A stretch of 64,000 nucleotides of DNA from NCBI GenBank assembly GCA_016742095.1, contig JACVCJ010000001.1, positions 1 to 64,000 on the forward strand. Reading direction: 5' to 3'. This document shows positions 35,166 through 44,603 of this stretch, piece after piece. Every line of letters starts with the position of its first letter. The stretch's first letter is position 1. The DNA comes from Bacteroidia bacterium. GTDB taxonomy: Bacteria > Bacteroidota > Bacteroidia > CAIKAF01. The position numbers and the translations under genes were made by a program. The notes under the pieces were generated by a model that did no database searches, was not told where the DNA came from, and saw only the letters and a list, made by a program, of their open reading frames with translations.

Positions 35166-37403
35166 ATGGGTATGTCGCACGAAGAACTGGTAATAAATGC
35201 CGAAAAGGAACGCCTGGAGATCTTACGGAAATACAAACAACTGCTGAAAGCGGTAGAGCCGCACATCAAATCCCGCGATGACCTGAAAAAGATCCACAAG
35301 GCCTATGAACTGGCCTGTGAAAAACATAAGGATATGCGCCGCAAATCGGGCGAGCCGTATATCTACCATCCCATTGCCGTGGCACAGATATGTGCGCAGG
35401 AACTGGGCCTGGGCGTTACTTCGGTGATCTGCGGACTGCTGCACGATACCGTGGAAGATACCGACCTGACCCTCGACGATGTGCGCGAGCTGTTCGGGGA
35501 CGACGTATGCAAGATCATCGACGGGCTTACCAAGATATCCGGGGTGTTCGACCAGTCGCAGTCCATACAGGCCGAGAACTTCCGTAAGATCATCCTCACC
35601 CTGTCCGACGACCTGCGGGTGATCCTGGTAAAACTGGCCGACCGCCTGCATAACATGCGTACGCTGGAGCATATGCGTCGTGACAAACAGCTCAAGATCG
35701 CCAACGAGACCCTGTACCTGTTCGCCCCCCTGGCACACCGCCTGGGTCTGTACGCCATTAAAACCGAGCTGGAAGACCTTTCGCTCAAGTACGTAGAGCC
35801 CGAAAAATATACCGAGATCGCCAACAAGCTCGAAAAGACCAAGGAAGTGCGGGAACGCTTTATCAGCAGTTTCATTCACCCCATCAAAAAACAGCTGGCC
35901 GAACAGGGTTTCGAATTCGAAGTGAAGGGCCGAACCAAGTCCATTTATTCCATTTACAATAAGATCGTTAAGAAGGGCGTGCCTTTCGAAGAGATCTACG
36001 ATATCTTTGCCATCCGCATTATCCTGGACTCCCGCCCCGAGAACGAAAAATCGGACTGCTGGCGGGTCTATTCCATCATTACCGACCTGTACAAACCCAA
36101 GCCCGACCGTATGCGCGACTGGATATCCTTTCCGCGCAGCAACGGCTACGAGTCGCTGCACATTACGGTAATGAGCCCTTCAGGGAAATGGGTGGAAGTA
36201 CAGATACGCACCGCCCGTATGGACGAAATTTCAGAACGGGGGTATGCCGCCCACTGGAAATACAAGGAAAGCGGTATGGAAAATGCCGTGGACGACTGGA
36301 TACGCCGCATACGCGAGATACTGGAGAATAACGAGAACGCCGTGGACCTGGTCGAAAGCTTTAAGCTGGACCTGGATACGGAGGAGATCTTCATCTTTAC
36401 GCCCAAAGGCGAACTGCGTACCCTGAAGTCGGGTACCACCGCGCTCGATTTTGCCTACGATATCCACTCCGAGATCGGCAATACCTGCATCGGGGCAAAG
36501 GTGAACAACAAACTGGTGCCCATCAGTTACAAACTGCGCAGCGGCGACCAGGTGGAAGTGCTTACCTCGTCCAAGCAGAAACCCAAGGAAGACTGGCTCA
36601 AGATCGTGATCAGCACCAAGGCCCGCGAAAAGATAAAAACGGCCCTGCGCGAAGAAAAACGCCGGGTGGCCATGGACGGCAAAGAAGTATTCGAACGCAA
36701 ACTGCGGCACCTGGGTGTTACGTTTAATGAACAGGACATAAACCGCATCCTGCACTACTTTAAGGTTCCCGACGTACAGGATTTATACTACAAGGTGGCT
36801 ACGGGCGGTATCTCCAATTTCGAGATCAAACAGTTCTATAAAGACGAGAACAGCCGTAGCTGGTACCAGTACCTGGCCAATAAGATCCGCCGCAAAACGC
36901 CGGAGAAAAAAGAAGAAAAAACGCTGGAAGAACTCATCAAGGACGCCAAGCGCGACGACAGCCTGGTGATCGGCGATAATACCGTAAAGCTCGACTATAA
37001 ACTCTCGTCCTGCTGCAATCCCATTCCCGGCGACGAAGTGTTCGGTTTCGTGACCGTGAACGACGGCATCAAGATACACAAGACCACCTGCCCCAATGCC
37101 ATGCAGCTGATGAGCAACTACGCCTACCGTATTGTAAAGGCCCGCTGGACCAACCGCGAGAGCATTGCCTTCCTGGCCGGGCTGCGGGTAGACGGTTTCG
37201 ACGAAGTGGGTATCGTAAATCGCATCACCAAAATTATCTCGAACCAGCTCAAGGTGAACATGCGTTCCATTTCCTTTGAGACCAAGGACGGCCTTTTCGA
37301 GGGGAACATCATGGTGTTTGTGCAGGACACCAATCACCTGAACGATATGATCGCCAAGCTGCGCGAGGTACCGGGCGTCATTAACGTGACGCGCCTCAAC
37401 TAA
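35166..37403 (+). CDS. RelA/SpoT bifunctional (p)ppGpp synthetase/hydrolase
   Basis: The 745-residue protein makes and degrades the stringent-response alarmone. The hydrolase HD domain (about 50-200) has YHPIAVAQI and LLHDTVEDTDL. The synthetase domain (about 250-370) has RTKSIYSIYNKI and RSNGYESLH. The TGS domain has IFIFTPKGELRTLKSGTTALDFAY. The helical/zinc-finger part has SSCCNPIPGDEV and KTTCPNA, followed by the ACT domain at the end. An RxRD-like sequence in the synthetase fits the bifunctional type. It is probably the only long RelA/SpoT protein in the cell, but the window cannot show that. The start could be 35166 or 35172. Confidence 0.93.
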   Translation: MGMSHEELVINAEKERLEILRKYKQLLKAVEPHIKSRDDLKKIHKAYELACEKHKDMRRKSGEPYIYHPIAVAQICAQELGLGVTSVICGLLHDTVEDTDLTLDDVRELFGDDVCKIIDGLTKISGVFDQSQSIQAENFRKIILTLSDDLRVILVKLADRLHNMRTLEHMRRDKQLKIANETLYLFAPLAHRLGLYAIKTELEDLSLKYVEPEKYTEIANKLEKTKEVRERFISSFIHPIKKQLAEQGFEFEVKGRTKSIYSIYNKIVKKGVPFEEIYDIFAIRIILDSRPENEKSDCWRVYSIITDLYKPKPDRMRDWISFPRSNGYESLHITVMSPSGKWVEVQIRTARMDEISERGYAAHWKYKESGMENAVDDWIRRIREILENNENAVDLVESFKLDLDTEEIFIFTPKGELRTLKSGTTALDFAYDIHSEIGNTCIGAKVNNKLVPISYKLRSGDQVEVLTSSKQKPKEDWLKIVISTKAREKIKTALREEKRRVAMDGKEVFERKLRHLGVTFNEQDINRILHYFKVPDVQDLYYKVATGGISNFEIKQFYKDENSRSWYQYLANKIRRKTPEKKEEKTLEELIKDAKRDDSLVIGDNTVKLDYKLSSCCNPIPGDEVFGFVTVNDGIKIHKTTCPNAMQLMSNYAYRIVKARWTNRESIAFLAGLRVDGFDEVGIVNRITKIISNQLKVNMRSISFETKDGLFEGNIMVFVQDTNHLNDMIAKLREVPGVINVTRLN

Positions 37404-37447
37404 AACACGGGATATTTGTTTTTAGACCATATATAAAGAAAAACGTT

Positions 37448-37900
37448 ATGAGCACATTAAAAGTAGGAGACAAAGCGCCTGCCCTCAGCGGCACCGACCA
37501 GCACGGAAAGCCTGTTTCGCTGGCAGACTTCAAAGGAAAAAAACTGGTATTGTATTTCTATCCGAAGGACGATACCCCGGGTTGCACGGCCGAGGCCTGC
37601 AACCTGCGCGATAACTATGCCGCCATTAAAAAAGCCGGCTACGAGATACTGGGCGTAAGCGTAGACGATGCCAAAAAGCACACTAAATTCATTGCCAAGT
37701 ACGAACTGCCTTTCTCCCTGCTGGCCGATACAGAAAAGAAGACCGTGGAAGATTACGGCGTATGGATCGAAAAAAGCATGTACGGCCGCAAATACATGGG
37801 CGTAAACCGCATGACCTTTATTATTGACGAAAACGGTATCATCGAAAAGATCATCGAAAAAGTGGATACCAAAGATCATACGAAGCAGATACTGGAGTGA
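37448..37900 (+). CDS. bcp: thiol peroxidase Bcp (atypical peroxiredoxin)
   Basis: The 150-residue protein reduces peroxides through cysteines at residues 46 and 51 (TPGCTAEACNLRD) in the thioredoxin fold. The C46/C51 spacing fits the E. coli Bcp type, with thioredoxin as reductant. Motifs: KPVSLADFKGKKLVLYFYPK and LLADTEKKTVEDYGV. It is cytoplasmic, and with the catalase and OxyR it adds to peroxide defence. The ATG at 37448 is supported by a short A-rich leader. Confidence 0.94.
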   Translation: MSTLKVGDKAPALSGTDQHGKPVSLADFKGKKLVLYFYPKDDTPGCTAEACNLRDNYAAIKKAGYEILGVSVDDAKKHTKFIAKYELPFSLLADTEKKTVEDYGVWIEKSMYGRKYMGVNRMTFIIDENGIIEKIIEKVDTKDHTKQILE

Positions 37901-37903
37901 GCA

Positions 37904-37931
37904 GATAGCATATAGCCGATAGCTTATAGCC
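37904..37931 (+). repeat. two tandem 14-base repeats
   Basis: GATAGCATATAGCC and GATAGCTTATAGCC are adjacent and differ at one position. They sit in the bcp-recA spacer, and the second one also forms an arm of the terminator. Confidence 0.6.
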
Positions 37932-37984
37932 TGGCTGTTACGCCTCAGGAAGCTGTCCGCTATGAGCTCCCGGCTTTTTTTTTA
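37914..37984 (+). terminator. long composite terminator after bcp
   Basis: AGCCG/CGGCT (outer) and AGCTTATAGC/GCTATGAGCT (inner, one G-U) form a stem with a two-base internal loop and a 28-base top, followed by nine or more T. It shares sequence with the tandem repeats. Confidence 0.6.
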
Positions 37985-38044
37985 CCTTTTTTTGCAAAAT
38001 ACGATCCTTTGACTAAATTAATGCCCAACAAATTGACGAAAAAA

Positions 38045-39073
38045 ATGGCAAAAGATGAAAAACTGATGAAGCTGGATGCGTTAAAATTAACGCTGGACAA
38101 GCTGGAAAAGGAGTATGGAAAAGGTACGGTGATGCGTTTGGGTGACAGGAATGTGGATAATATAGAAGCCATTCCTTCGGGTTCGTTGTCGCTCGACCTG
38201 GCACTGGGCGTAGGCGGTTATCCGCGCGGCCGTGTGATCGAGATCTACGGCCCGGAGTCTTCCGGTAAAACAACCCTTACCATTCACGCCATAGCCGAGG
38301 CACAGAAACAGGGCGGTATTGCGGCATTTATCGATGCGGAGCACGCCTTTGACCGTTTTTATGCCGAAAAGCTGGGCGTGGACATCAACAACCTGCTCAT
38401 TTCCCAACCCGACAACGGGGAACAGGCGCTCGAGATCGCCGATCATCTGATCCGTTCCGGAGCCATCGATATCATTGTGATCGACTCCGTGGCGGCACTC
38501 GTCCCCAAAAGCGAGCTGGAAGGCGAAATGGGCGACAGTAAAATGGGTCTGCAGGCCCGCCTCATGTCACAGGCCCTGCGTAAACTGACGGCCACCATCA
38601 ACAAAACAGGCTGTACCTGTATCTTCATTAACCAGCTGCGCGAAAAGATCGGTGTAATGTTCGGTAACCCCGAAACGACCACCGGTGGTAACGCGCTTAA
38701 ATACTATTCGTCCATCCGCCTGGACATCCGCCGTATCGGCCAGATCAAAGACGGGGAAGACGTGGTAGGTAACCGCGCCCGCGTAAAAGTGGTAAAGAAC
38801 AAGGTAGCGCCTCCGTTCCGCCAGGCCGAATTCGACATTATGTACGGCGAAGGCGTAAGCAAAGTGGGCGAAGTACTGGACATGGCCGTGGAACTGAACG
38901 TGGTGAAGAAAAGCGGCGCATGGTTCAGCTACGGCGATACCAAACTGGGGCAGGGCCGCGACGCCGTGAAGCAGTTACTGAAAGACAATCCCGAACTCTG
39001 CGAGGAACTGGAGCAAAAGATCAAGGACGTGATCTTCTCCGGCGAAAAACCCGAGAAAGCCGACAAAAAATAG
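38045..39073 (+). CDS. recA: RecA recombinase
   Basis: The 342-residue protein drives strand exchange and SOS activation. The Walker A motif is [10 protein letters not shown], with [17 protein letters not shown] for loop/filament contacts and [15 protein letters not shown]2-like [15 protein letters not shown] is present. I prefer the ATG at 38045 ([14 protein letters not shown]), which matches the usual RecA length. The ATG at 38021 would add eight residues. A TACCTTTTTTTG stretch at 37983 may be the promoter. Confidence 0.95.
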   Translation: MAKDEKLMKLDALKLTLDKLEKEYGKGTVMRLGDRNVDNIEAIPSGSLSLDLALGVGGYPRGRVIEIYGPESSGKTTLTIHAIAEAQKQGGIAAFIDAEHAFDRFYAEKLGVDINNLLISQPDNGEQALEIADHLIRSGAIDIIVIDSVAALVPKSELEGEMGDSKMGLQARLMSQALRKLTATINKTGCTCIFINQLREKIGVMFGNPETTTGGNALKYYSSIRLDIRRIGQIKDGEDVVGNRARVKVVKNKVAPPFRQAEFDIMYGEGVSKVGEVLDMAVELNVVKKSGAWFSYGDTKLGQGRDAVKQLLKDNPELCEELEQKIKDVIFSGEKPEKADKK

Positions 39074-39111
39074 GCACCGTTATTCTTGAAAGATAAGTCG
39101 CTGAAAACGAC

Positions 39112-39139
39112 AAAAGGGGGCTTCTGCCCCCTTTTTTTA
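39112..39139. terminator. intrinsic terminator after recA
   Basis: GGGGGC pairs with GCCCCC around loop TTCT, flanked by A and T runs, between converging genes. Confidence 0.9.
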
Positions 39140-39160
39140 TTGCAGGATCAGATAGCTTTT

Positions 39161-40798
39161 TTAATCCAGCGTGATTAACGCGGGAGTATTGTTCTTGTAA
39201 CCGAACAGGCGGGCTTTGGCGCCGGAACTGATCAGTTTGCCCGGAGCCATCTGGGTGATGGTCAGCGGAACAATGATCTTGTCCTCGCCACGGGTATCGA
39301 AGAGGAAGTTTGTTTCGAATTTACCGTCCGGACGGATCCTGGTCATCACCAGGGCGCCGTCTTTAAAGCTGCGGTATTGTACCGGGGCAGAGTTTTCGTC
39401 CAGGCCTTTGTTCTTAATATGGTCCATGTAAAACAGGTACAGGTTGTCGTTGTATTCGAACGCGCTCACGCTGGCCCCGTAGGTAGTATTGACCAGGTGC
39501 TGGTTCTTGGGCACTTTTACCGTCCATTCTTCTTCTCCGCTGGCATCGAGGGCCGAAACAATAATGTCCTGGTACATGTAGTGGTACGTGTAACGCACAT
39601 TTCCCTTGGAATCGGTGGTGGTGGTCACATACATATAGTACTGCTCGCCCACCAGGTAGCGGCCGCCGTTGCTGCGTTTGATGATCTGGCGGGTCTCCAG
39701 GTTGGTCATACCGCGTTCTTCGCCGCGTTTTTCCTCTTTGCGGTCCATTTTACGCTTGTCGCGAGCCGATTCAAAGGCACGCACCAGCTCCGGTGAAAAG
39801 TCGTAACGTTTCAGGTCGGTCATTTCTTTGGTCTCCGGGTCGAAAAGAGCCGTGAAATAACCCTTGTAACCCACACTTTTATCGGTGGTGTAATACCCCG
39901 CGATCATGATATCGCCTACATTATCCAGGCTGATAATGAACTCTGACAGGCGGGAATCGTTGATGTCCTGTTTGTACTCCACGGCCTCGTCACTGCCGTC
40001 GGCAATGTGAAATACGATGAACTCATCGTAGGGTTTGTTCTTTTGTTTGCCGCTGCCACCGTCGGATTTGTTACGGGCAAAAATATAGATATCGTTACCG
40101 AACAGGCGCTGCCCGATGATAGAGAAATTCTGGTCCGGTTTGCCTATGTTCACGTCTTTTTCCCAGATCATCTGCAGGTCCTGGTTATAAAGCGCGTAAC
40201 TGTAACGGCGCTGTACGGGTTCACCGCGTTTGCGGTCCTGTTTTTTGGAATAATACACCAGGAAATTCGGGTTGTCTTCAAAACTCTGTACGCTGAACTT
40301 ACCGTAGGTGGCAAATTTGTAAAACCCGGTCATCATGGCAATACCTTCCACTTTGGTGTTTTCGGTACTGAGCATCAGCTGGGGCGCTTCATCGATCTGG
40401 CCCAGTTTAGTATTGATCTCCTGGAAATAGAGTTTTTCAGAATTCAGTTTTTTGTCGTAATCCGTGCTCAGCAGATAACTTTTCTTACCGAGGGTAATTA
40501 CGTCCTCGAGCAGGTAATACTTCGATTTGCTCACCGGGCTCAGGGAGGAACTTTCCAGTCCCAGCGAAGGCGTCAGTTTAAACAGGCCCACTTCTTTTTT
40601 GGCACGGTAGGTCACCTGGGTAAAGCCGTTCTCCAGGTCGCCGGTAAAGCCGAACTTAGAGTGTTTGGAAGGTAATTTGATGGTTTCACCGAATTGTACG
40701 GTAACCCCGGGCGCGGAATAGGACTCCTGCGCAAACCCGCTCATGTGCAGGACGAAAACGGAGGTAACGGCAAGTATTGCAGCCTTAAAATGATTCAT
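39161..40798 (-). CDS. exported protein of unknown function
   Basis: The protein has 545 residues, with a signal peptide (MNHFKAAILAVTSVFVLHMSGFAQ). I do not recognise a family. The mature part is beta-rich with regular Tyr/Phe-containing strands, which fits a propeller-like fold. An unusual charged stretch near residue 355 has RDKRKMDRKEEKRGEERG. No catalytic motif, T9SS domain or membrane segment is seen. It is a single gene. Confidence 0.7.
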   Translation of the reverse strand: MNHFKAAILAVTSVFVLHMSGFAQESYSAPGVTVQFGETIKLPSKHSKFGFTGDLENGFTQVTYRAKKEVGLFKLTPSLGLESSSLSPVSKSKYYLLEDVITLGKKSYLLSTDYDKKLNSEKLYFQEINTKLGQIDEAPQLMLSTENTKVEGIAMMTGFYKFATYGKFSVQSFEDNPNFLVYYSKKQDRKRGEPVQRRYSYALYNQDLQMIWEKDVNIGKPDQNFSIIGQRLFGNDIYIFARNKSDGGSGKQKNKPYDEFIVFHIADGSDEAVEYKQDINDSRLSEFIISLDNVGDIMIAGYYTTDKSVGYKGYFTALFDPETKEMTDLKRYDFSPELVRAFESARDKRKMDRKEEKRGEERGMTNLETRQIIKRSNGGRYLVGEQYYMYVTTTTDSKGNVRYTYHYMYQDIIVSALDASGEEEWTVKVPKNQHLVNTTYGASVSAFEYNDNLYLFYMDHIKNKGLDENSAPVQYRSFKDGALVMTRIRPDGKFETNFLFDTRGEDKIIVPLTITQMAPGKLISSGAKARLFGYKNNTPALITLD

Positions 40799-40954
40799 AA
40801 TAGTTGTATGGAATAAAAAATATGGAACAGGGAAAAAACCGGCGCCGGGTTTTATACCGGGACGAAAATGCAGAGAGTTCGCTCAGTGTAAGGGCCGGAA
40901 CACTGTCAAGATGCATAGCTGTATAGTGTTAAGGCGCGCTAAGATAGATACTTT

Positions 40955-42244
40955 TTATAATTTTTCTATCTGCGGACGGAATTTTTTAGTGAGAATGATG
41001 CCCGCTATTCCTACGAGTATCAGTACGGTAGAGATAATTTCGGCCTGTGTAACGCCCCCCAGTATATTGTATTCTGAATTTACACGGAACTGCTCTATAA
41101 AGAAACGTTCCATACCGTTGAAAATAAGGTACACGCTGAACATGAGCCCGGGACGGTCCAGTTTTTTACGGAAGAACCAGAGCCCGGCAAAGATCAGCAG
41201 CCCCATAAAGATCTCGTAGATAGGCGTGGGTATTACCGGTATGGGCAGGCGGTTGCAGTACTCGCCCTGGCAGTTTTCGATGGGAATACCGTCGTTATTT
41301 ACGTTGTGCGGGTACACGGAGGCAAACATCCAGTCGGGCAGGAAGCTGAGGGCCGCCGGCTTTTCGAAATAGGTATATGGCACCTGGTCAACCGAACCGA
41401 AAGCCACGGTATAATAGGCGGCATGGGCTTTAATATCGTTCTGTATACTGTCGGGAGGCACCTGTACATAAGTGCCGGTAGCGGGTACGTAGCGGTAGGC
41501 GCTGTTCACCACGCCCCAGTCGCCGTCGCCGGCCAGCTGGCAGCCCAGCCGGCCCAGTCCGTAGGCCAGGATAAGCCCGGGGGCCACGCAATCGGCAATA
41601 TGCATAAAGTTGAGGCCTTTGGATCGTACGTACCAAACCACGGCCACAAAGCCGCAGATAAGTCCGCCGTAAAAGGTGAGCCCGGCAAAGGAGAAGAACT
41701 GCCCGGCAGGGTCCTGCATAAAGGCGTCCCAGTATTCGAAATGGTGAAATATCTTGGCGCCGAGTATACCGCTTATGGCGGCGATCATGGTAATATTGGT
41801 CACCAGCTCACCCGAAGTAAGCGCGCGTTCTTCGGTAACAGGGTTCGGAACCGACTTGCGTTTTTTGTCCCAGTATACATACCCGGCCAGCAGTGCGGCA
41901 CCGATCAGGCCGGTTACAAAATTACCCTTCAGCGAAAGTATGGCTTCCTGCGGGTGCGAGCTGAACATGGACGCGTCCGTGAGCAGCAGCCCCAGTTTAA
42001 AACCGAGTACAAAACCGAAAAGAAGGTTATAGATGATCTCGGTGGTGGAAGCCGGTTTGCCCTTGGTCTCCCTGGTCATTACCGGTTTAAAGATGCCGGA
42101 CTGAAAACGGCGTTCCAGTTCTTTTTTCAGCACCCAGGCCGCAGCCAGGAAGGATAAAGCCACTACAAATCCGAAAGTAGGCAGACCAAGGTCCAGGTTG
42201 GTGCCGAACAGGTAATTGAGTAAATAGCCCAGAGTAGGGAACAT
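40955..42244 (-). CDS. lgt: prolipoprotein diacylglyceryl transferase
   Basis: The enzyme transfers diacylglyceryl from phosphatidylglycerol to the lipobox cysteine of prolipoproteins. The 429-residue protein starts at the ATG at 42244. It has about seven membrane spans and the Lgt motifs GAKIFHHFEYW, GLTFYGGLICGF and GLGRLGCQLAGDGDWG, a Bacteroidota form of the Lgt signature. It is longer than E. coli Lgt (291 residues), with an inserted segment around residues 45-145. Several lipoproteins in this window would be substrates. Confidence 0.9.
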   Translation of the reverse strand: MFPTLGYLLNYLFGTNLDLGLPTFGFVVALSFLAAAWVLKKELERRFQSGIFKPVMTRETKGKPASTTEIIYNLLFGFVLGFKLGLLLTDASMFSSHPQEAILSLKGNFVTGLIGAALLAGYVYWDKKRKSVPNPVTEERALTSGELVTNITMIAAISGILGAKIFHHFEYWDAFMQDPAGQFFSFAGLTFYGGLICGFVAVVWYVRSKGLNFMHIADCVAPGLILAYGLGRLGCQLAGDGDWGVVNSAYRYVPATGTYVQVPPDSIQNDIKAHAAYYTVAFGSVDQVPYTYFEKPAALSFLPDWMFASVYPHNVNNDGIPIENCQGEYCNRLPIPVIPTPIYEIFMGLLIFAGLWFFRKKLDRPGLMFSVYLIFNGMERFFIEQFRVNSEYNILGGVTQAEIISTVLILVGIAGIILTKKFRPQIEKL

Positions 42245-42436
42245 AACGCGTCTTTTTCTTTGTTTGGATTGCAAGTTTACAATAAAATGGCAGCATTCGG
42301 TACATTTTTTAAGCCTGCAGGGCCTATAAACACAAAATTAACGCAGTTCCGTCCCCTGTTTCAGCTCTTGTTAAGATTCGCTTAATTAAGATCTTTTAGA
42401 ACGAGAACTGTCCGGTTCTTTTTATTATTACACTGT

Positions 42437-43240
42437 ATGAAACGGATAACAGCGAAACTGATGCCGTTTGTTATGCTCCTGTTCACGGGCATAATACCGG
42501 TTTCGGCCACCTCTTATTTTACACCGCAGGGTGTTTTTGTAGGGAATTACGAACCTGAACGCGCCAACGTGGCCATTATTACGCATGATTATGTGCTGGG
42601 GCGCGACAGTATTACGGAATTCGGGATGTCGGCAAAGCATTTCAATACCATTGCCCGCATTGTACGCCTGGAAAGCCTGCTGGGCGATGCCGACGAAGTG
42701 CTGTACATTGCCCACACAGCCAATAACCGGGCCAGGGAACTGGGCATTTCGCTCTACGATCTGCTTATGACCTCTTATTCCTCGGTAAAAAGCTGGCACA
42801 AGACGGAAATGGACCCGCTGGATACCTCGCTGAGTTCCTGCAATGCGCGTGCCGCCCTCATCGACGTGCTGCTCGGCAATCCGGATCCCACGCAGGGCGC
42901 TACCTTCTGGGACGGTACCGATTTCCTGGCCTGGGGCCTGCAGTCGCCCAACGGTACCCCGCAGAATAAATTCGAAGAATACAACTGTATCGAAATACCA
43001 CTCACTGTATTTACGGCCTATCTGTATAATCACCAGTTGCGCTACCGCGATCAGCTGGTGCGTTACTCGCGCCGTGAATACGAATTTCCGGCTCCCGTAT
43101 TTACGGAAGGCAGTAACTGGAATGGCAGTAATTTTGCGTTTTATACGGCCAGCACATCGCCTTTCCAGATAGAAGCCACGGCTACGGCCGGTTATAGTAT
43201 CTTCTGGAAAAAATATCCCTGTACGGCTGCGGCCGATTAA
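42437..43240 (+). CDS. exported protein of unknown function
   Basis: The protein has 267 residues, with a signal peptide (MKRITAKLMPFVMLLFTGII). I do not recognise the family. Notable features are a helical part (SAKHFNTIARIVRLESLLG) and a GATFWDGTDFLAWG motif near residue 155. The first is somewhat reminiscent of cell-wall hydrolase or lysozyme folds, but no catalytic pattern is certain. Two Cys pairs may form disulfides (SSCNARAA and YNCIEIP). It ends 4 bases into the opposite mtaB gene. Confidence 0.65.
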   Translation: MKRITAKLMPFVMLLFTGIIPVSATSYFTPQGVFVGNYEPERANVAIITHDYVLGRDSITEFGMSAKHFNTIARIVRLESLLGDADEVLYIAHTANNRARELGISLYDLLMTSYSSVKSWHKTEMDPLDTSLSSCNARAALIDVLLGNPDPTQGATFWDGTDFLAWGLQSPNGTPQNKFEEYNCIEIPLTVFTAYLYNHQLRYRDQLVRYSRREYEFPAPVFTEGSNWNGSNFAFYTASTSPFQIEATATAGYSIFWKKYPCTAAAD

Positions 43241-44571
43241 GCGTCGGCCATCCGGGCCGCGATCGATTCGGGAATGTCCTCACGGTTGGTAAGCCGTACC
43301 GTCATTACTCCTTCACTGTCCTGCTCCAGCATGCGTGCTTCGCGGATCTCATTAATGTACAGCGGGTCGTACGGCATTTTTACTTTCAGGTAGTTCTCTG
43401 TGAAACCATGCATCCATTCGCCGTCGTTTTCAGCTTCGAACAGGACTTTCCAGGTTTTGCCGAGCTGACTGTCGTAAAAGGCCCTGCGTTTTTTTTCGGA
43501 GAGTATGCGTAGCATATTGGTGCGGTCTTTACGTATGCTTACGGGCACTTTGCCTTTTATTTTAAGGGCGCCCGTATTGCTGCGTTCGCTGTAGGTGAAC
43601 ACGTGCAGGTAGGATACGTCCAGCTCGTTGATGAAACGGTAGGTGTCCAGGAATTCCTCTTCGCCTTCGGAAGGGAAACCCGTAATTACGTCCACCCCGA
43701 TGCAGGCGTCGGGCATCAGGCGGCGTATGCTGCTTACACGTTCGGCATAGAGTTCGCGCTCGTATTTACGGCGCATTTTTTTCAGGATATCGTTGTTCCC
43801 GCTTTGCAGGGGAATGTGAAAATGCGGTACAAACTTGCTGCTCTGTGCGCAATAGGCAATGATCTCGTCAGACAGCAGGTTGGGCTCGATACTGGAAATG
43901 CGGAAGCGCGGTACGTCCACCTCGCGGTCCAGGGCTTTTACCAGTTCGAAAAAGGTTTCGCCGGTACTTTGACCAAAATCCCCGATGTTCACCCCGGTGA
44001 GTACGATCTCTTTGGCGCCGCCGGCCACGGCTTCACGGGCTTTCTGTACGGTCTCCTCCACACTGGCGTTCCGACTTTTGCCACGGGCCAGCGGAATGGT
44101 GCAGAAGGTGCAGAAATAATCGCAGCCGTCCTGTACTTTCAAGAAGGTGCGGGTACGGTCGCCCGATGAAAAAGCGGGCGTGTAATCTTTTACGTCTTTG
44201 ATGTTCCCGTTGCGCACCAGCGGCGTTTCGGGATGCCCCTGCAGCAGATAGCTGCTGATGTTGAATTTTTCGGCGGCCCCCAGCACTACGTCCACGCCCT
44301 GTATGCGGGCGATCTCTTCGGGTTTCAGCTGGGCATAACACCCTACGATGGCAATGAAGGCATCGGGATTGTGTTTTTTGGCCTGGGCCACTACTTTCTT
44401 ACACTTGCGGTCGGCATGGTCGGTCACCGAGCAGGTGTTGATCACATATACATCGGCGCCGTCCTCGAAGTTCACGCGCTCGTATCCTTCGTCGGCCAGG
44501 TTTTTGGCAATGGCCGAACTTTCGGAAAAATTGAGTTTACACCCAAGTGTATATATGTGAAACGATTTCAT
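43237..44571 (-). CDS. mtaB: tRNA methylthiotransferase MtaB
   Basis: The 444-residue protein is a radical SAM enzyme that adds a methylthio group to t6A37 of tRNAs. The N-terminal MTTase domain has cysteines in TLGCKLN, INTCSVTDHADRK and VGCYAQ. The radical SAM cluster is CDYFCTFC, with GVNIGDFG in the SAM domain. A C-terminal TRAM part is present. The LGCKLNFSES form separates MtaB from MiaB and RimO. The last 4 bases overlap the opposite gene. Confidence 0.9.
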   Translation of the reverse strand: MKSFHIYTLGCKLNFSESSAIAKNLADEGYERVNFEDGADVYVINTCSVTDHADRKCKKVVAQAKKHNPDAFIAIVGCYAQLKPEEIARIQGVDVVLGAAEKFNISSYLLQGHPETPLVRNGNIKDVKDYTPAFSSGDRTRTFLKVQDGCDYFCTFCTIPLARGKSRNASVEETVQKAREAVAGGAKEIVLTGVNIGDFGQSTGETFFELVKALDREVDVPRFRISSIEPNLLSDEIIAYCAQSSKFVPHFHIPLQSGNNDILKKMRRKYERELYAERVSSIRRLMPDACIGVDVITGFPSEGEEEFLDTYRFINELDVSYLHVFTYSERSNTGALKIKGKVPVSIRKDRTNMLRILSEKKRRAFYDSQLGKTWKVLFEAENDGEWMHGFTENYLKVKMPYDPLYINEIREARMLEQDSEGVMTVRLTNREDIPESIAARMADA

Positions 44572-44603
44572 TGCGGGGGCAAAGATACGAAATAGATCAT
44601 CAC

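Noticed and set aside
37904-37931. Tandem repeats as a CRISPR array
   Set aside because: Only two adjacent 14-base units with no spacers.
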